Counted from the stretch's first letter, positions 1-19,439 are shown. The stretch is DNA of 64,000 nt from Rhododendron vialii (GCF_030253575.1 NC_080559.1:32359501-32423500), one strand, 5' to 3'. The notes: generated by a model from the sequence alone, not told the origin. Translations and numbers: made by a program.

Positions 1-1320
1 AAAAAAAAAAACTTATTTGTAGACCAAAATTGAAATGGAAAAATAACAACTTGATGTGTTTTGCATAGTAGCATCAAGTTTTAATTCTTAAAGTCGCACC
101 CCGAACTGTGGCGAAAACGATATTTCAAGAATTTGGGGTGTAATTTACATATAGGACCCGACCTATTTTACATTGCAGTTTGTATGTAATTAGGTAAACG
201 TGTTTTTAGAGAAAAACAGAAAGAGACGAGAGAAAACGCAGGTCTCAGAGAGATTGCGAGAAGACTTGTACTCTTGATTCGATTTCATTGTGGACTGGTG
301 TGGCTCCCGCGGTTTTTCCTCGCGTTGAGGTTTCCCACGTATATCTTGTGTTATTTCTTTTTTTGTTCGTTAAGCACTATTTCTGTTTGCTTGCGATTTC
401 TGTGATTTTTAAGATCCGTAGGGCGTTGTGAGTTGGAACCCGGGGGCTCTGCTGCCCGCCTGGGCGCAGCAGCCCCTACCCACTCTACCCACTAGCAAAA
501 ACCTTACCGTTTTGCTAAGGAAAAAAAATCTTTACCATCTATTTGTAATCCTATGAAACAAAAACGTGATTATGAGAGTTTTAAAGACAAAATTTGATTA
601 TGTCTCTTTAGAATAATATGATCAGAATAATAAAATCTTCACACCCGTTCAAACGGATTAAAAATTGGAGCACTTCATTTTTTAACCATATTTTTTAATA
701 TATAAACAATTTCAAAAAATTAAGTATTCAAATTTTCACTCCGTTTGAATCAGTGCAAAAATCTTGTTATTTTGATCATATTATTCTAAGGGGTCGTAAT
801 TAATTTTTATCTTTAGAGCTCTTATATCAAATATATGCTCTTTATTTAGGACCATGTGGAGCAAAAATGTGATTATGAAAGCCCTATAAACAAAAATTAA
901 TTATGACCATTTAGAATAATATGATCAAAATAACAAGATCTTTGCACCGATTCAAACGGAGTAAAAATTTGAGTACTTAATTTTTTGAGACCGTTTATAT
1001 ATTAAAAAATATGGTTAAAAAATTAAGTGTTTCAATTTTTAATCCGTTTGAACGAGTGTGAAGATCTTATTATTCTGATCATATTATTCCAAAGAGACAT
1101 GATCAAATTTTGTCTTTAGAACTCTCATAATCACGTTTCTGTTTCATAGGATTGCAAATAGATGGTAAATATTTTTTTTCCTTAGCAAAACGAAAACGTT
1201 TTTGCCAGTGGGTAGAGTGGGTAGGGGCTGCTGCGCCCAGGCGGGCAGCAGAGCCCCCGGGTCCTGTGAGTTGAACAAAGAGTTCAATTCCTAACACAAA
1301 CTTGACAATACTTGGCATCG
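1..1320 (+). mobile_element. Probable Ty1-copia LTR remnant split by a MITE
   Basis: Positions 140-435 read like the 3' half of a plant copia LTR. There is a purine-rich stretch, then a segment at 295-345 with a GGCTCCCGCGG motif, a CCTCGCG run and a TTTCCCACGTATATCTTGTG motif, which is typical of the R/U5 part of such LTRs. The sequence resumes after the MITE at 1274 and runs to about 1310 (TTCAATTCCTAACAC). No primer-binding site, gag or pol follows, so this would be a solo or truncated LTR. The 5' boundary lies outside the window or in the first 100 bases. Assignment rests on remembered LTR style, not on an alignment. Confidence 0.4.
436..1264. mobile_element. Foldback MITE, Mutator-like, 829 bp (family A copy 1)
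   Basis: The two ends are near-perfect inverted repeats. Both carry CCCGGGGGCTCTGCTGCC, a GC-rich stretch and then CCTACCCACTCTACCCAC. The inverted arms continue almost to the centre near 850, so the whole unit can fold into one long hairpin. A 9-bp direct repeat, TGTGAGTTG, flanks it at 427-435 and 1265-1273. A 9-bp target duplication with long terminal inverted repeats is the hallmark of Mutator-like elements. There is no coding capacity. A diverged relative lies at 24165-24940. Confidence 0.85.
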
Positions 1321-1736
1321 GCATTGGTTTGACGAGTCTTCAATATTTAAAAATAGTTGCCTAAGAATTCTAATTTGTGCACAAGTTTTAATTGCGTTTG
1401 ATCTTGGGGTTTAGTGTCTGATTTTTGCAGCGAAAAAATGCTTAGAAATCAAGGATCACTATGTACCACTCAAAAGTATCACGTGTTTGAAATAACTCAG
1501 GGCAAATTAAAAAGAGTTTTAAACTATGCCGAAATGGCGAAATGGAAATTTTGGATATCAAACATAATTTTCCTGTTGAGAAATTGAAAGAAGTAGGGTC
1601 AATTTGTCAGTACATGTATGTGCCAAGAAGAGCAATGTGCATAATGTTTGGGGAATATTTATAATTATTGTGGGAGAAGAAAAGTAGTCAGGAGATTCTA
1701 TTTGTCACCCTTTGGTTTTATAAGCAATTAATCTGT
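1274..1736. other. Intergenic stretch, no gene seen
   Basis: This AT-rich sequence lies between the family A MITE and the next foldback element. Apart from the short LTR-like tail at its start, I see no open frame with family character, no RNA gene and no clear repeat. Confidence 0.5.
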
Positions 1737-2103
1737 CCACACAAACAATCTGTGCATAGATTGCACATAAATTTTATTATGGGGTTATTGCGGGCTCCAC
1801 ACAAACAATTCGAATCGTTCAATAAATGTAAAATACTTTTTCAAGGGTCCCCACGAAAAATAAGCTCAATTCGATACCTATAGATGCTCGATCTAATCAT
1901 CTAACTTTTCATTATCCATAAATCTGAATGAAAATTTAGATGATTGGATCTAATACTTATAAGTATCGGCTTGAGCTGACTTTTTACGGAGACTCTTGAA
2001 AAAATATTAACATTTAATGAATAGTTTGAATCATTTGTGTGGAACCTATGACGGACCCCACAATAAAATCTATGCACAACCTACGTACAAATTGACTGTG
2101 TGG
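1737..2103. mobile_element. Foldback MITE (family B copy 1)
   Basis: Two arms of about 170 bases are imperfect reverse complements. The left arm runs from CCACACAAACAATCTGTGC and the right arm ends in GACTGTGTGG. The pair around GATACCTATAGATGCTCGAT and its complement flanks an AT-rich centre near 1905. The same internal words (ACACAAAC, AATGTAAAATA, CGATACCTATA) recur in the element at 59845-60150, so this is a family. I could not identify a convincing target-site duplication, so the ends are approximate. Confidence 0.65.
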
Positions 2104-2212
2104 TTAGCAGTGTTGACAAAACAAAGTATGTACCAAACTTTTAAAATGGGTGGGGACAATTTAAAATTTTGAAGTGGGATCTAAAGAAGCATAATTGGGG
2201 TGTGAAATATCC

Positions 2213-2979
2213 GGACTCAGGGGACATGCTCGCCCGAGCGTACTAGCCCGTGCTTTGCCCAAAAACGGCGTTGTTTTGGGTAGTTTTGGATATACCTTTT
2301 TAGCCCTCAACGGCAAGTGCAACTTTGTTCACATTTCTTAAAATATGGTGAATGTTATCCTCATTTCTATTGGTTGAAATAGTGTGGATCCCATCACAAA
2401 GTGATGAGTGATGTCATGCTTACCATGCAATACACTTTTTGGTAAGCATGACATCATTTTGTTGTGGGTTCCACACCATTTCAACAAATAGAAAAGAACG
2501 TAATGATTACCCTCTTAAGTGGAGGGTGAACAAAATTCAACTCCCCAAAGGCCCTGTTTGGTGCAGACACTTAATTCCTCTTTTAGGTTTTTGGATTAAT
2601 TTAGTAAAACTCCAATGAAAGAAGTCTACCGAAAGCCCTTGTTGTCTTATAAAAATCGAAAAATGGGTAAAGTGGGTTCCAAATGGTTAATGGAAAAATG
2701 GGTTCCATTGCGTAGAAAACATACTAAGCTAATTGATCACAAGAATAAAAAAAAAAAAAAAGAATTAGCATCTCGCATATCCTTCCACAAAACTATGGGT
2801 TCGGAATGATTTATCTACTCAGGGGTTTGGAATGATTTTAATTACGTTTCAGTTAAAACAAAGCTCTTGGAGGCTAAAACGGTGTATCCAAAATTATTCC
2901 AAAACGGCATCATATTGGGGCATAGCACGAAGGCTAACACGCCCGGGCTAGCACGCCCGGGCTAGCACCTCCCGAGTCC
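2213..2979. mobile_element. Mutator-like MITE, 767 bp, with exact 9-bp TSD
   Basis: The element begins GGACTCAGGGG and ends CCCGAGTCC, which are inverted termini. Similarity continues inward for about 100 bases through GCCCGGGC-like blocks and a TTTTGGATA block. The exact 9-bp direct repeat GAAATATCC flanks it at 2204-2212 and 2980-2988. The right arm contains a short duplicated GCTAGCACGCCCGG unit. The centre includes a second, independent inverted repeat at about 2351-2513, so the element may itself carry a nested insertion. Confidence 0.82.
2351..2513. mobile_element. Inverted repeat nested inside the 2213-2979 element
   Basis: The left arm (TCATTTCTATTGGTTGAAAT onward to GTCATGCTTACC at about 2426) and the right arm (from GGTAAGCATGACATCA at about 2441 to about 2513) are imperfect reverse complements around a short loop. 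It may be a small MITE inserted in the larger one. No target duplication was resolved. Confidence 0.5.
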
Positions 2980-2988
2980 GAAATATCC

Positions 2989-4040
2989 TTGGCGAAAGAA
3001 GAATGTCAGTGGGGTGAATTGCCCCAATTTTGTCTCTAAAAGTCCCTCTGCCAAATGTACTCAATGCTTATTATTTTAGGATCTAATTGAAAAATTAATG
3101 TAGTGTGACTGGATCCTTGATGTTTCTACTGATATTAAGGAAATTATACGAAAATTATTCAGGTACAAGGTTGGAGTGCAAATGCGGAACTAACTGATAC
3201 AAATGGGATCAATATTGGCCAGTGGAGCGGTAGCCAAATTAGTAAGCACCATATACCCCCATGCACAAGATCAATGGTCAAATTTCATTAATAACATCTA
3301 ACAACTACTAAAACATTTTGCATGTTCCTTAAAAAAGAGGGATCAATATATATAATTGACCCTATTGACTATATAATCTCACTTGAAAATAAGATTAAAT
3401 GTTTTTTCATATATTTTGTTCCTATGACCTCACTGAAATATGTAATTTGCTCCAACGCATACGCCCATCATTTGAGCATTATTTGGTTATGGGATTTTTA
3501 TACCTAAGCCACCATCCAAAATTTCTGGTTCCGCCCTTGTTGGAGGAGCTATCGATCGGGAGAGAAAAGTGGAATAACAACGAGCGAGAGACCTTTCATT
3601 TACATCCACGAACTGAAATGAACTAGTTCTTCCCCATCCCCTAAAATGAAGGACTTCCAATACTCCAAAGGCTATACTATGCCTTTTCAACTCTCTCTCT
3701 CTCTCAATCTCCCTTGGTCTTGAATGATTCATTGTCCTAATTAAGCCACAAAACCTGATAACAAACTTAACTTTTATCCAACATGATCAATTTAACCACC
3801 AAAAAACAACGGCCATTCCTATCCACATGGACTTCCCTCTTCCCAAATTTAGAGCACCAATGCCTATAAGAGTCTCGGGCATGATCTTCAGCAAATCAGT
3901 CTCTCTATCTCTATCCCAATCTCTTGGGAACCCATGTGCATTGTCAATAATTTCTAAAAAAAAAAAAAATCCCACCATTTTCATTACCTTGAAAACGGAT
4001 TATCAAAAACAAGTAAGGTATAAACCTTCTTTTGTCGAAG
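2989..4040. other. Intergenic region and pectinesterase promoter
   Basis: No gene is seen up to 4040. Around 3503-3540 there is a sequence resembling one terminus of a common plant transposon (reverse complement ACAAGGGCGGAACCAG), without a matching partner nearby. A short CT run lies at 3690-3708. The last 200 bases should hold the pectinesterase promoter and 5' leader. Confidence 0.45.
3863..3870 (+). promoter_or_regulatory. Possible TATA box of the pectinesterase gene
   Basis: CCTATAAG occurs about 175 bases before the ATG at 4041, a reasonable distance for a plant core promoter. This is motif evidence only. Confidence 0.35.
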
Positions 4041-6049
4041 ATGAAAGGAGGCAAGTTTGTGGCCGTGGGTTTCTCCGGTATCCTCGTTGTAGCGGTGGTC
4101 ATCGGTGTCGTTGTTGGGTTTAACAAGTCCTCCTCCTCGTCGGGCGATTCGAACAAAGGCGATGTCTTATCGACGACATCAAAGTCCGTCTCCGCCATTT
4201 GTAGCCCGACGGACCACCAGCAGGCGTGCGTGGACAGCCTCAGCGCGGTTGCCAACAACCAATCCGCCACCCCTAAGGACTACCTCCAGGCTGCCCTCCA
4301 GTACACCGTCAGCGCTGTGAAAGCTGCGTTATCGAACACTACGGCTATCGGGAATGCAGCCAACGATCCCTTGAACAAGATGGCTGTGGAGGATTGCCAG
4401 GAGCTCCTGCAGTATGCGATCGACGAGCTCCAGGCCTCCTTTTCGATGGTGGGCGACAGCAGCTTGCACACCATGAACGACAGAGAGGCCGAGCTGATGA
4501 ACTGGCTGAGCGCCGTGTACTCGTACCAGCAGACATGCCTCGACGGGTTCACGCAGACCGATCTCCAGAAGGCGATGTCGGACGGGCTCCTCAACGCCAC
4601 CCAGCTCACCGAGAACGCCCTGTCCATCGTCTCGTCCATTTCCCAGATCCTGACCGCGTTCAACATTCCCCTCATCAACACGACCAGCATCTCCAACGCA
4701 AGCTCTCAGCAACGACGCCTCCTCGAGGCATACGATGAAACCGCAGGGGGTACCGATCAGTACCCTACGTGGCTCTCGGCTGCAGACAGGAAACTGCTTG
4801 CGCGGGCGAGCCCGAGCAGTAACATAAGGCCCAACGCTGTGGTGGCCAAGGACGGGAGCGGGCAGTTCAGGACCATTGCGGCGGCGCTGGCAGCATACCC
4901 GAAGAACCTGCAGGGGAGATACGTTATTTACGTGAAGGCAGGGATCTACGATGAGTACATTACCGTGGAAAAGAACCAAGTGAACATTTTCATGTATGGA
5001 GATGGACCCAGGAAGACAATGGTCACCGGAAGGAAAAGCAATGCCGGTGGCGTCTCAACATTCAAGACTGCCTCATTCAGTTAGTCTCTCTCACTTTCAC
5101 TAATCGTTTTGCTCTTTTATACTACCTTGATTCTTCAAACTTTTTAAAGTTCCCACATACTATTAGCAAAATATATTTTTAAAGGGTCCCACTTTGGGAA
5201 ATACTTAATTCTTCAAATAGGTCCCACTCTCGGGGGTCCTGTTATCTCGGATAATAACATCAGCAAATCAAATCAAATCCTAACTCTGCATCTGCTTCCG
5301 AGTTCATTTATTCATGGAAGAATATTTTTTGATTGGAAATGTCTTGTGTAGGTGCAATTGGAGATGGGTTCATAGCAAAGGCAATGGGATTCCAAAACAC
5401 AGCCGGGCCACAAGGACACCAAGCGGTGGCACTCCGGGTCCAATCCGACAGGGCCGCCTTCTACAACTGCAGGATGGACGGGTACCAAGACACATTGTAC
5501 GCCCAAGCCCACCGCAACTTCTACCGCAACTGCGTCATCTCCGGCACGGTCGACTTCATCTTTGGCGACGGCGCCACCATCATCCAGAACTCACTCATCA
5601 TCATCCGGAGGCCCATGGACAACCAGCAGAATACCGTGACCGCCCACGGGCGCGGCTACGCCAAGGAGACCACCGGCATTGTGATCCATAACTGCCGCAT
5701 CGTGCCCGAGGGCAAGTTGTACCCGGCGAGGTTCCAGATCCCCACGTACCTGGGGCGGCCCTGGAAGGAATATTCCAGGGCCGTGATCATGGAGTCCACG
5801 CTGGGGGACCTGATCCACCCCGCGGGATGGATGCCCTGGCAGGGGGATTTCGCCCTCAACACTTGCTTTTTCGCAGAGTACGCGAACCGGGGACCGGGCG
5901 CCGCGACCGCTAAGAGGGTGAACTGGAGGGGGCACAAGGTGATCACCAACCGGGCTGAGGCTCTTTCCTACACGGTTGTGCCGTTTATTCAGGGACAGTC
6001 GTGGCTCGGAGCCACGGGTGCACCATTCTTCGTTGGTTTGAAATACTAG
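4041..6049 (+). CDS. Pectinesterase with N-terminal inhibitor-type pro-region (type I PME)
   Basis: The enzyme removes methyl esters from homogalacturonan in the cell wall. The exons are 4041-5079 and 5352-6049, joined within a Ser codon (phase 1, GT-AG), giving 578 residues, the usual type I length. The start is the ATG of MKGGKF. An upstream in-frame extension lacks an ATG. A signal anchor covers about residues 6-29. The PMEI-like domain spans about 50-205 with its spaced Cys. Two basic processing motifs, RRLL (225-228) and RKLL (250-253), precede the catalytic domain (about 260-578). The catalytic region shows GHQAVALR, GYQDTLY with the acid/base Asp at 393, GTVDFIFG with the nucleophilic Asp at 414, and LGRPW with Arg 482 and Trp 484. 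After VDFIFG the usual NAA is DGA, a mild departure near the active site. I do not assign an orthologue number. Confidence 0.95.
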
Positions 6050-6105
6050 AGTGAAAATATACAAAATGTGGTGGTGCTCTGGTGAAAAAAAGAGTGATTT
6101 AATTT

Positions 6106-6111
6106 AATAAA
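6106..6111 (+). terminator. Likely poly(A) signal of the pectinesterase gene
   Basis: AATAAA lies 57 bases after the stop codon, a normal spacing for a plant near-upstream element. Confidence 0.5.
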
Positions 6112-6564
6112 TGCGGAGAGACTTTGAGTCATTATATTTATATATATGTGCACTTTTGACCATCTTAATTATTGAAAGTTTTGGATATGTTAATTTTGTG
6201 GTACATCATGTAACGTTGAAATCAAACTAGTACAATATATTTCGAATATTTTTGAGTTGTTCATTTCATAGACTCGACTCGCTTATATATGGTCCATTCG
6301 AAACTTCAAGTGGTTTAGTTTCCTTTGACAAATACTCCGTATGACTATAGTTCAAATAGATTTGTGGGGTCTAACCAACTTGATTTTTGGAATATTAACG
6401 AATGATTAACATGTTAAATCCGACAGAATGACCGGTTCAGATTGTCAAATGAAATCATAACAAATCCTATTTTTTGCAACATGAACGATCGATGAGGAAT
6501 TGTTTATATGAGAAGTTCCCTACTAGATGTACCATAGGATATTCAACTCTTATCTTAATAGTAG

Positions 6565-6700
6565 AGGTGACAAATGGACGGGTTTAAACGGGTTGTGGGT
6601 TAAATATGGACGGGTTTAAATATGGGTCAATAATTGACGGGTTAAAATGAATCGGGTTAAATATGGGTCAAGACATACCTGACCCAACCCGACCTAACAT
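6565..6700. mobile_element. hAT-type MITE fragment
   Basis: The start, TAGAGGTGACAAATGGACGG, and repeated GACGGGTT, AAATATGGGTCA and GGGTT words followed by TGACCCAACCCGACC resemble common plant hAT MITEs built from short GGGTT-like units. The right terminus is not recognisable. Confidence 0.4.
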
Positions 6701-6772
6701 GTTTCCTTCCTTTTCTATCCTTTTTTCAAATATATAATAACTAAGACCTCGAATTTTTATTTATTTTAATAA

Positions 6773-6904
6773 GGGAAAATGACGGCCAAGAACATGTTTT
6801 GATAATTAATACCCGCTAAGAACATTTTCAATATTAACAAATGTTGTTAGCATGTCCTTGGCAGATATTAATTATCAAAACACGTCATGGACTGTCATTT
6901 TTCC
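6773..6904. mobile_element. Short Mutator-like MITE (family C copy 1), 132 bp
   Basis: The ends are inverted: GGGAAAATGACGGCC on the left and GACTGTCATTTTTCC on the right. The arms then share TGTTTTGATAATTAATACC and its complement. The flanks TTTTAATAA (6764-6772) and TTTTAATGA (6905-6913) match at 8 of 9 positions. Two full relatives lie at 59400-59519 and 59670-59801. Confidence 0.78.
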
Positions 6905-6913
6905 TTTTAATGA

Positions 6914-6971
6914 GAAAATGACGGCCAATGACATGTTTTGATAATTAATACCTGCCAAAGACATTTTCAAC
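6914..6971 (+). mobile_element. Half copy of family C MITE
   Basis: GAAAATGACGGCCAATGACA and the following TGTTTTGATAATTAATACCT repeat the left arm of family C, directly after the target duplication of the previous copy. The right arm is absent. Confidence 0.65.
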
Positions 6972-7402
6972 TGTACATAAAATCCGTCGATCACCTCAAA
7001 AAACAAGTATCGAAGCCATTTTAGGCTTAAAATTGTTGAAATTTAGTTATACTTTATGTTTGTCCCGTAATTTTTGGAAGGGAAAATAAACAACGACAAG
7101 ATAAAATTTTGTCTTTATTCAAATGAACGGTATTTTAATTATTTTTTTCTTTATTCAAAAAATTATGAATTTTGGGCAAATTTTTTTACTTTTCCGATTC
7201 TTCTCGACGAGACAAATCAATAAGTCACAAAAGTTTGACGAAAAATAAACAGATGCAAAAAAAAAAAAAAAAAAACAAACAAGAAATTACTTTTACTTTT
7301 TTATCCAAACCCAATTGAAGGTTTGAAGCAATTAGAGGCTCGTAAATACTTAAAGAATCAGTTTTTTCCCATTTCCAAACAACAACGTAATTTTGACGAG
7401 GC

Positions 7403-7600
7403 GGAAAATTTTACCACATAGTGCTCGCTTGGCGCACCCGAGCTGTCCATTGTGTTTTCGGACGGTTCGAATTTGAAGAGAGAAAAATGAGAGAGAAAGT
7501 GTTAAGGTGAAAGAAGAAAAATGATTTTAATCCGAGCCGTCCAATAATGTATTGGATGACCCGAATGTGCCGAGCAGGCACCGAAAAATTGTTGGTGGCG
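7403..7600. mobile_element. Foldback MITE related to family D
   Basis: Inverted blocks TAGTGCTCGCTTGGCGC (left) and GTGCCGAGCAGGCACCG (right), with a purine-rich centre containing GGACGGTT and CCGTCC, resemble the elements at 52115-52309 and 61505-61704. The termini are more diverged and I could not confirm a target duplication. Confidence 0.5.
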
Positions 7601-7955
7601 GTGTTCATTAATGGAGGACTAGTGGTCATGTGATGAGATTCAAAAGACAAAGCATTAAAGGCGTTGAAGGGTTCAAGGGTGGGAGTGGTTGGTTGGCAAA
7701 CAATACATGAATTTGGATGAAATCATATTACCGGACCCAAATTATCACCTCTAATAATAGTCAATCTAATTTGATTAAAAAAGAAGAAGTTAATCTAATT
7801 CCGGCTTGCAAAACAAGAGAGGGTGTGGTGTCAAATGCCGTTTGACACATGCCTTCTCTCTCTCTCACACACACACACATTAGGTCATGTGGCAAACATC
7901 ATCAACTGAAACCAACAAGGATGTAAATTGAGTCAAGCCAAAACTATTAATAAAT

Positions 7956-7989
<34 letters not shown>

Positions 7990-8134
7990 AGTTCGTCTGG
8001 AGTAGTATTTTAAAAAAGATCTCACAGAGATTCTGTAGCGCGGAAGATGTAAAAATACTCAACAGAAGAAGCGTGACGTGAGTGACTAATAAAAGGGGAG
8101 AGTAAATATTTAAATCTTTCTCGTCAATCGATTA

Positions 8135-8458
8135 GGGCGCCGCTATTCGCAGCTTTTTATTTTCTCTCATAGCCCGTTAAAAATTTTCAATTATACTCAA
8201 CAGTTAGTTACCGAAATTGAGATATATTTTCAGCATCCAATTACCGAAATAAAATATTTTTTTCAACAGATATTTACCGAAAATGTATGTTCGGCAGTTG
8301 TTTACTGAAAGTTGAACATATTTTCGACATGTAGTTACCGAAATATAATCTTGTTTTCAACAGCAATTTACCGAAATATTATTTATGATTTTCAACAACC
8401 ATTTACCGAAATGTAGTGGGTTATGGGAGAAAATAAAGAGCTGCGAATAGCGGTGCCC
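8135..8458. mobile_element. hAT-like MITE with internal tandem repeats, 324 bp
   Basis: Inverted termini of about 42 bases begin GGGCRCCGCTATTCGCAGC and continue into a TTTATTTTCTC block. An exact 8-bp duplication, ATCGATTA, flanks the unit at 8127-8134 and 8459-8466. This fits a hAT-type insertion. Between the termini (about 8190-8412) are roughly six degenerate copies of a unit of about 38 bases, each ending in TTACCGAAAT or close variants, with TTTTCAACA-type spacers. There is no open frame. Confidence 0.8.
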
Positions 8459-8589
8459 ATCGATTAATACACTCCTACTAATAAAGTTAATTTCTGTATC
8501 TACACAAATCAAAATAGACAATGACGGCTTCAGTGTTTTAGTTCAGCGATGACAAAAACATTAAAAAAAAAAAACTGTATGCAAAGCTC

Positions 8590-8595
<6 letters not shown>

Positions 8596-8625
<30 letters not shown>
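8596..8625. repeat. (TA)n microsatellite
   Basis: An uninterrupted AT dinucleotide run of about 15 units in an AT-rich intergenic stretch with no gene. Confidence 0.9.
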
Positions 8626-8628
<3 letters not shown>

Positions 8629-9291
8629 GATTGAAAATGAATTTTTCTTGATTTATTTTATTTTGTTGAGTTATATTATTTACATACTCACAAATTTAAG
8701 TGAAGTTTTTTTTACTTTAACTATTCATGAACAATTCAGTGCCGACAATATGAAAAAGTATGAAAGAAAAATCAAATTATATGTAACAAATACGGAGTAC
8801 AATTTTTTAGTGCATTTTCAAGTCCAGATAATTCTCTTAAACCCCATAGGTGGAGCAATGCTTTTTTTTAGTGCATTTTTAGTGCAATGCTTCTTTTTTT
8901 TTTGGCTGTAACATGTATACAAACATGTTAGCCTTTCATTTATTGATTCCTAATCCCTCGCTTTTTATGCAATCTATTTTTTATTATCAGCACACCTCTT
9001 TTTTTTTTTTCTTTCTATTCGTGTAAATTTATTGAAAAATGATTAATGAGAGGATAATATTGTAAATGTATACTATTAAAGACAAAAAAAAATACAAATA
9101 TAAAAAGAAGAGTGGGGAAATCCGTATGCTAGAAAATACAAATCTTATTATATCTTTACACAAAAGCATATTCTAAAAAATAAATGGCAAATGTGAAAAA
9201 AGTCTGAAAGTAATTTTCTATAGATATTACTGCCATGGTAAGAAAATAACAATAAATATTGACCAGGGTTAGTCATACAGAAGTGACTTGG

Positions 9292-9430
9292 GTTAGTCTG
9301 GTTGGTTGATGGATTTGCTTCCCACTCAATTGACCAGAATTCGATTCTTGAAATTAAAAAATTATTTTCTCGTGAATTTTCTAATCGCAACGTGAATGAT
9401 TTGCCTTTGATCAGATAAAAAAAAATGATT
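9292..9430 (+). mobile_element. SINE-like unit
   Basis: TTAGTCTGGTTGG resembles an RNA polymerase III A box. ATTCGATTC about 40 bases downstream resembles a B box. The segment ends in an A-rich tract at about 9418-9426. Sequence after the tail is not obviously duplicated upstream, so this is a motif-based call. Confidence 0.35.
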
Positions 9431-9965
9431 AATTAAACTGCGTAAACTAGTTTTGACAACTCTCAAATATTTTCTTTCATCTTCGTTACCCACTCCATGC
9501 CCCACAGAAATAAAAACCTGTGTCTGTCAGTTACTACTGTGAGTGTTCGCTTGTTTGTTTGTTTGTTTGTCCCTTCCTGTTTTTTCTTAGCTGGTGAAAT
9601 TGATTCCCTATTACACCCTCCGTTCACTCACATGCCTAATAGAAACGTCTGCATCAATCTAGCATGGCAATTACCTCAAACCTCTGCAACTTGCAGAGCT
9701 CAGACCCACAACAAATTATGGGTTTGGCTTCCTATCGAGAAACCCGTTTGGGGGTTTTTCAATAAACTACCCCTCCTCCTCCTCGGTTGCTTGTTTCTCA
9801 CTATTTGTGGGTCTTGTTTAATCTAAACCTGCCCCCCCCACCCTTTTGTTTTTGCTTCAAGTCATCAATCTATTTATTTATTCTTTATTTGACTACTGTT
9901 TTTAATATTTCTTGCTTCGTATACTCGAGGAGGTTGGGATTGAGAGAGTTTTGGGGTTTAGTGTT

Positions 9966-17982
<8,017 letters not shown>

Positions 17983-18966
17983 ATGTTTCCGCCAGTCTCT
18001 CGTGTTTGGATCTTGGATTTGTGGAGGGGTATGGAAAACAGAGGGAAAATCATGAATTCCTTTCTTTCTTTTTCTTTTGCCTCTCCAAAGCCCTTCATAA
18101 ATCCAAAATCCCCAGTCTTGTTGAATCCACTTTCACCTGTAATTTCTTAGGACTTCTTCAACTTCTAAGTGAGAGCAAGCACAAGGGCCACCGGTGAAGA
18201 TGGATTATTTTCTAGGATTGAAACTGGTGGAGACGTGAAGTTGTTTGACGGATGGTTAACAAATTTTGTTGGGGTAGCATTTGAATGCTGGGAAATTTTG
18301 CGAAGCACACAATAAGTATTGAGTGATACGGGAAGCGACTTTCTTGATCTTGATCACCGCAATTCAACTGAGCTTCCAAGTTGGCCATACAAACAACAAT
18401 AAGAAGACGGTGCGCATTTTTCGGATGGTGGCATCAAGAATTATTTTGTTTTTGCTTATGATTGATGAGGTGAGAGTTTTCTTTCTTTCGAGGAAATGTG
18501 CAGGTTGTGATATTGAACTGCTTCTCTTTTCGTAGTAGTTGTAAATATTGAAGCAATGTTTTTATCATCAGTTTCGAGTTTTCTCTGTCATTTTCATTTG
18601 TCTTGCTGATATGCACCTTAGTGAAAAAAGAGAGTAAGGAAAAACTTTGGAGGTCACAGGGAATGAATGAAGCTCAGAATTAGGGCGGTTAAATGAATCA
18701 AGCTAGGTAGATCTCGATTCGTATTCCATATGCTGAAAATTCATTCAAAGATCGGTTTGTCTAGTAAACAAATAGTGCTCAAACACATATTTGAGTTCAC
18801 TGGGTATCCAAATAAATCTTGAACAACCAATTACTTGGCTCGATAACTTCTAATGTTAAAACAAAAATGAAGCAAAAATGAAGTTTCCGGAGTTCGATTT
18901 GTATTGAGCTCATTAAAAGCCTGGTTAAGTTCCTTATATTCCATTCCTCAAAGTCCAAACTATTTA

Positions 18967-19162
18967 GGGCTGCAAACCCGAGCTTGGCCCGTTTATCATG
19001 AAAGCCAAATATTTGAGCTCAAGCTTTAACAAGCCGAGCTGAGTCATTTACCAAACGAGCAGAGTAACCCTTAACGAGCCGAACTTTTGTCGAAGGAGGT
19101 GAGCCAAGCCTAGCCTTAACGAGCCGAGTCAAGCTCGCGAGCTACTTGATTCGTTTACAGCC
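18967..19162. mobile_element. hAT-type MITE, GAGC-rich family
   Basis: It starts TAGGGCTGCAAACCCGAGC and ends in TCGTTTACAGCC, the inverted termini of a very common plant hAT MITE with repeated GAGCCGAGC-type motifs and purine/AAGCTC words. A second, more eroded member lies at 43027-43203. The target duplication is not clear. Confidence 0.55.
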
Positions 19163-19439
19163 GTGTAAACAAACCCTTTGCCATGTTTTTTTTCCCTTTT
19201 TTTAAATAAATAAAAAAAAGCAATAAAAGGTGACGAAATCGACTTTATCGAACGGCCAAAGTTATTCTGCCCACATTCGCGTGCATTTAACGGCCAGGGA
19301 GGCGAGAGAAACCACGAGCCTCCATGTAGCGTCGCCGTACTGAATCATCATGAAGTCTTACATACATATATTCAGAGGACTTTTCTCTCGAGTGTGGAGT
19401 CTTTCAGACAGACAGAGAAGCCGATCGAAGATCTGAAAA

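Noticed and set aside
4280..4979. Several antisense open frames opposite pectinesterase exon 1
   Set aside because: They mirror the GC-rich coding strand, have no family character and vanish outside the exon.
5591..6064. Antisense open frame opposite pectinesterase exon 2
   Set aside because: It is a shadow of the sense coding frame, with low-complexity Pro/Gly/Val-rich content and no domain.
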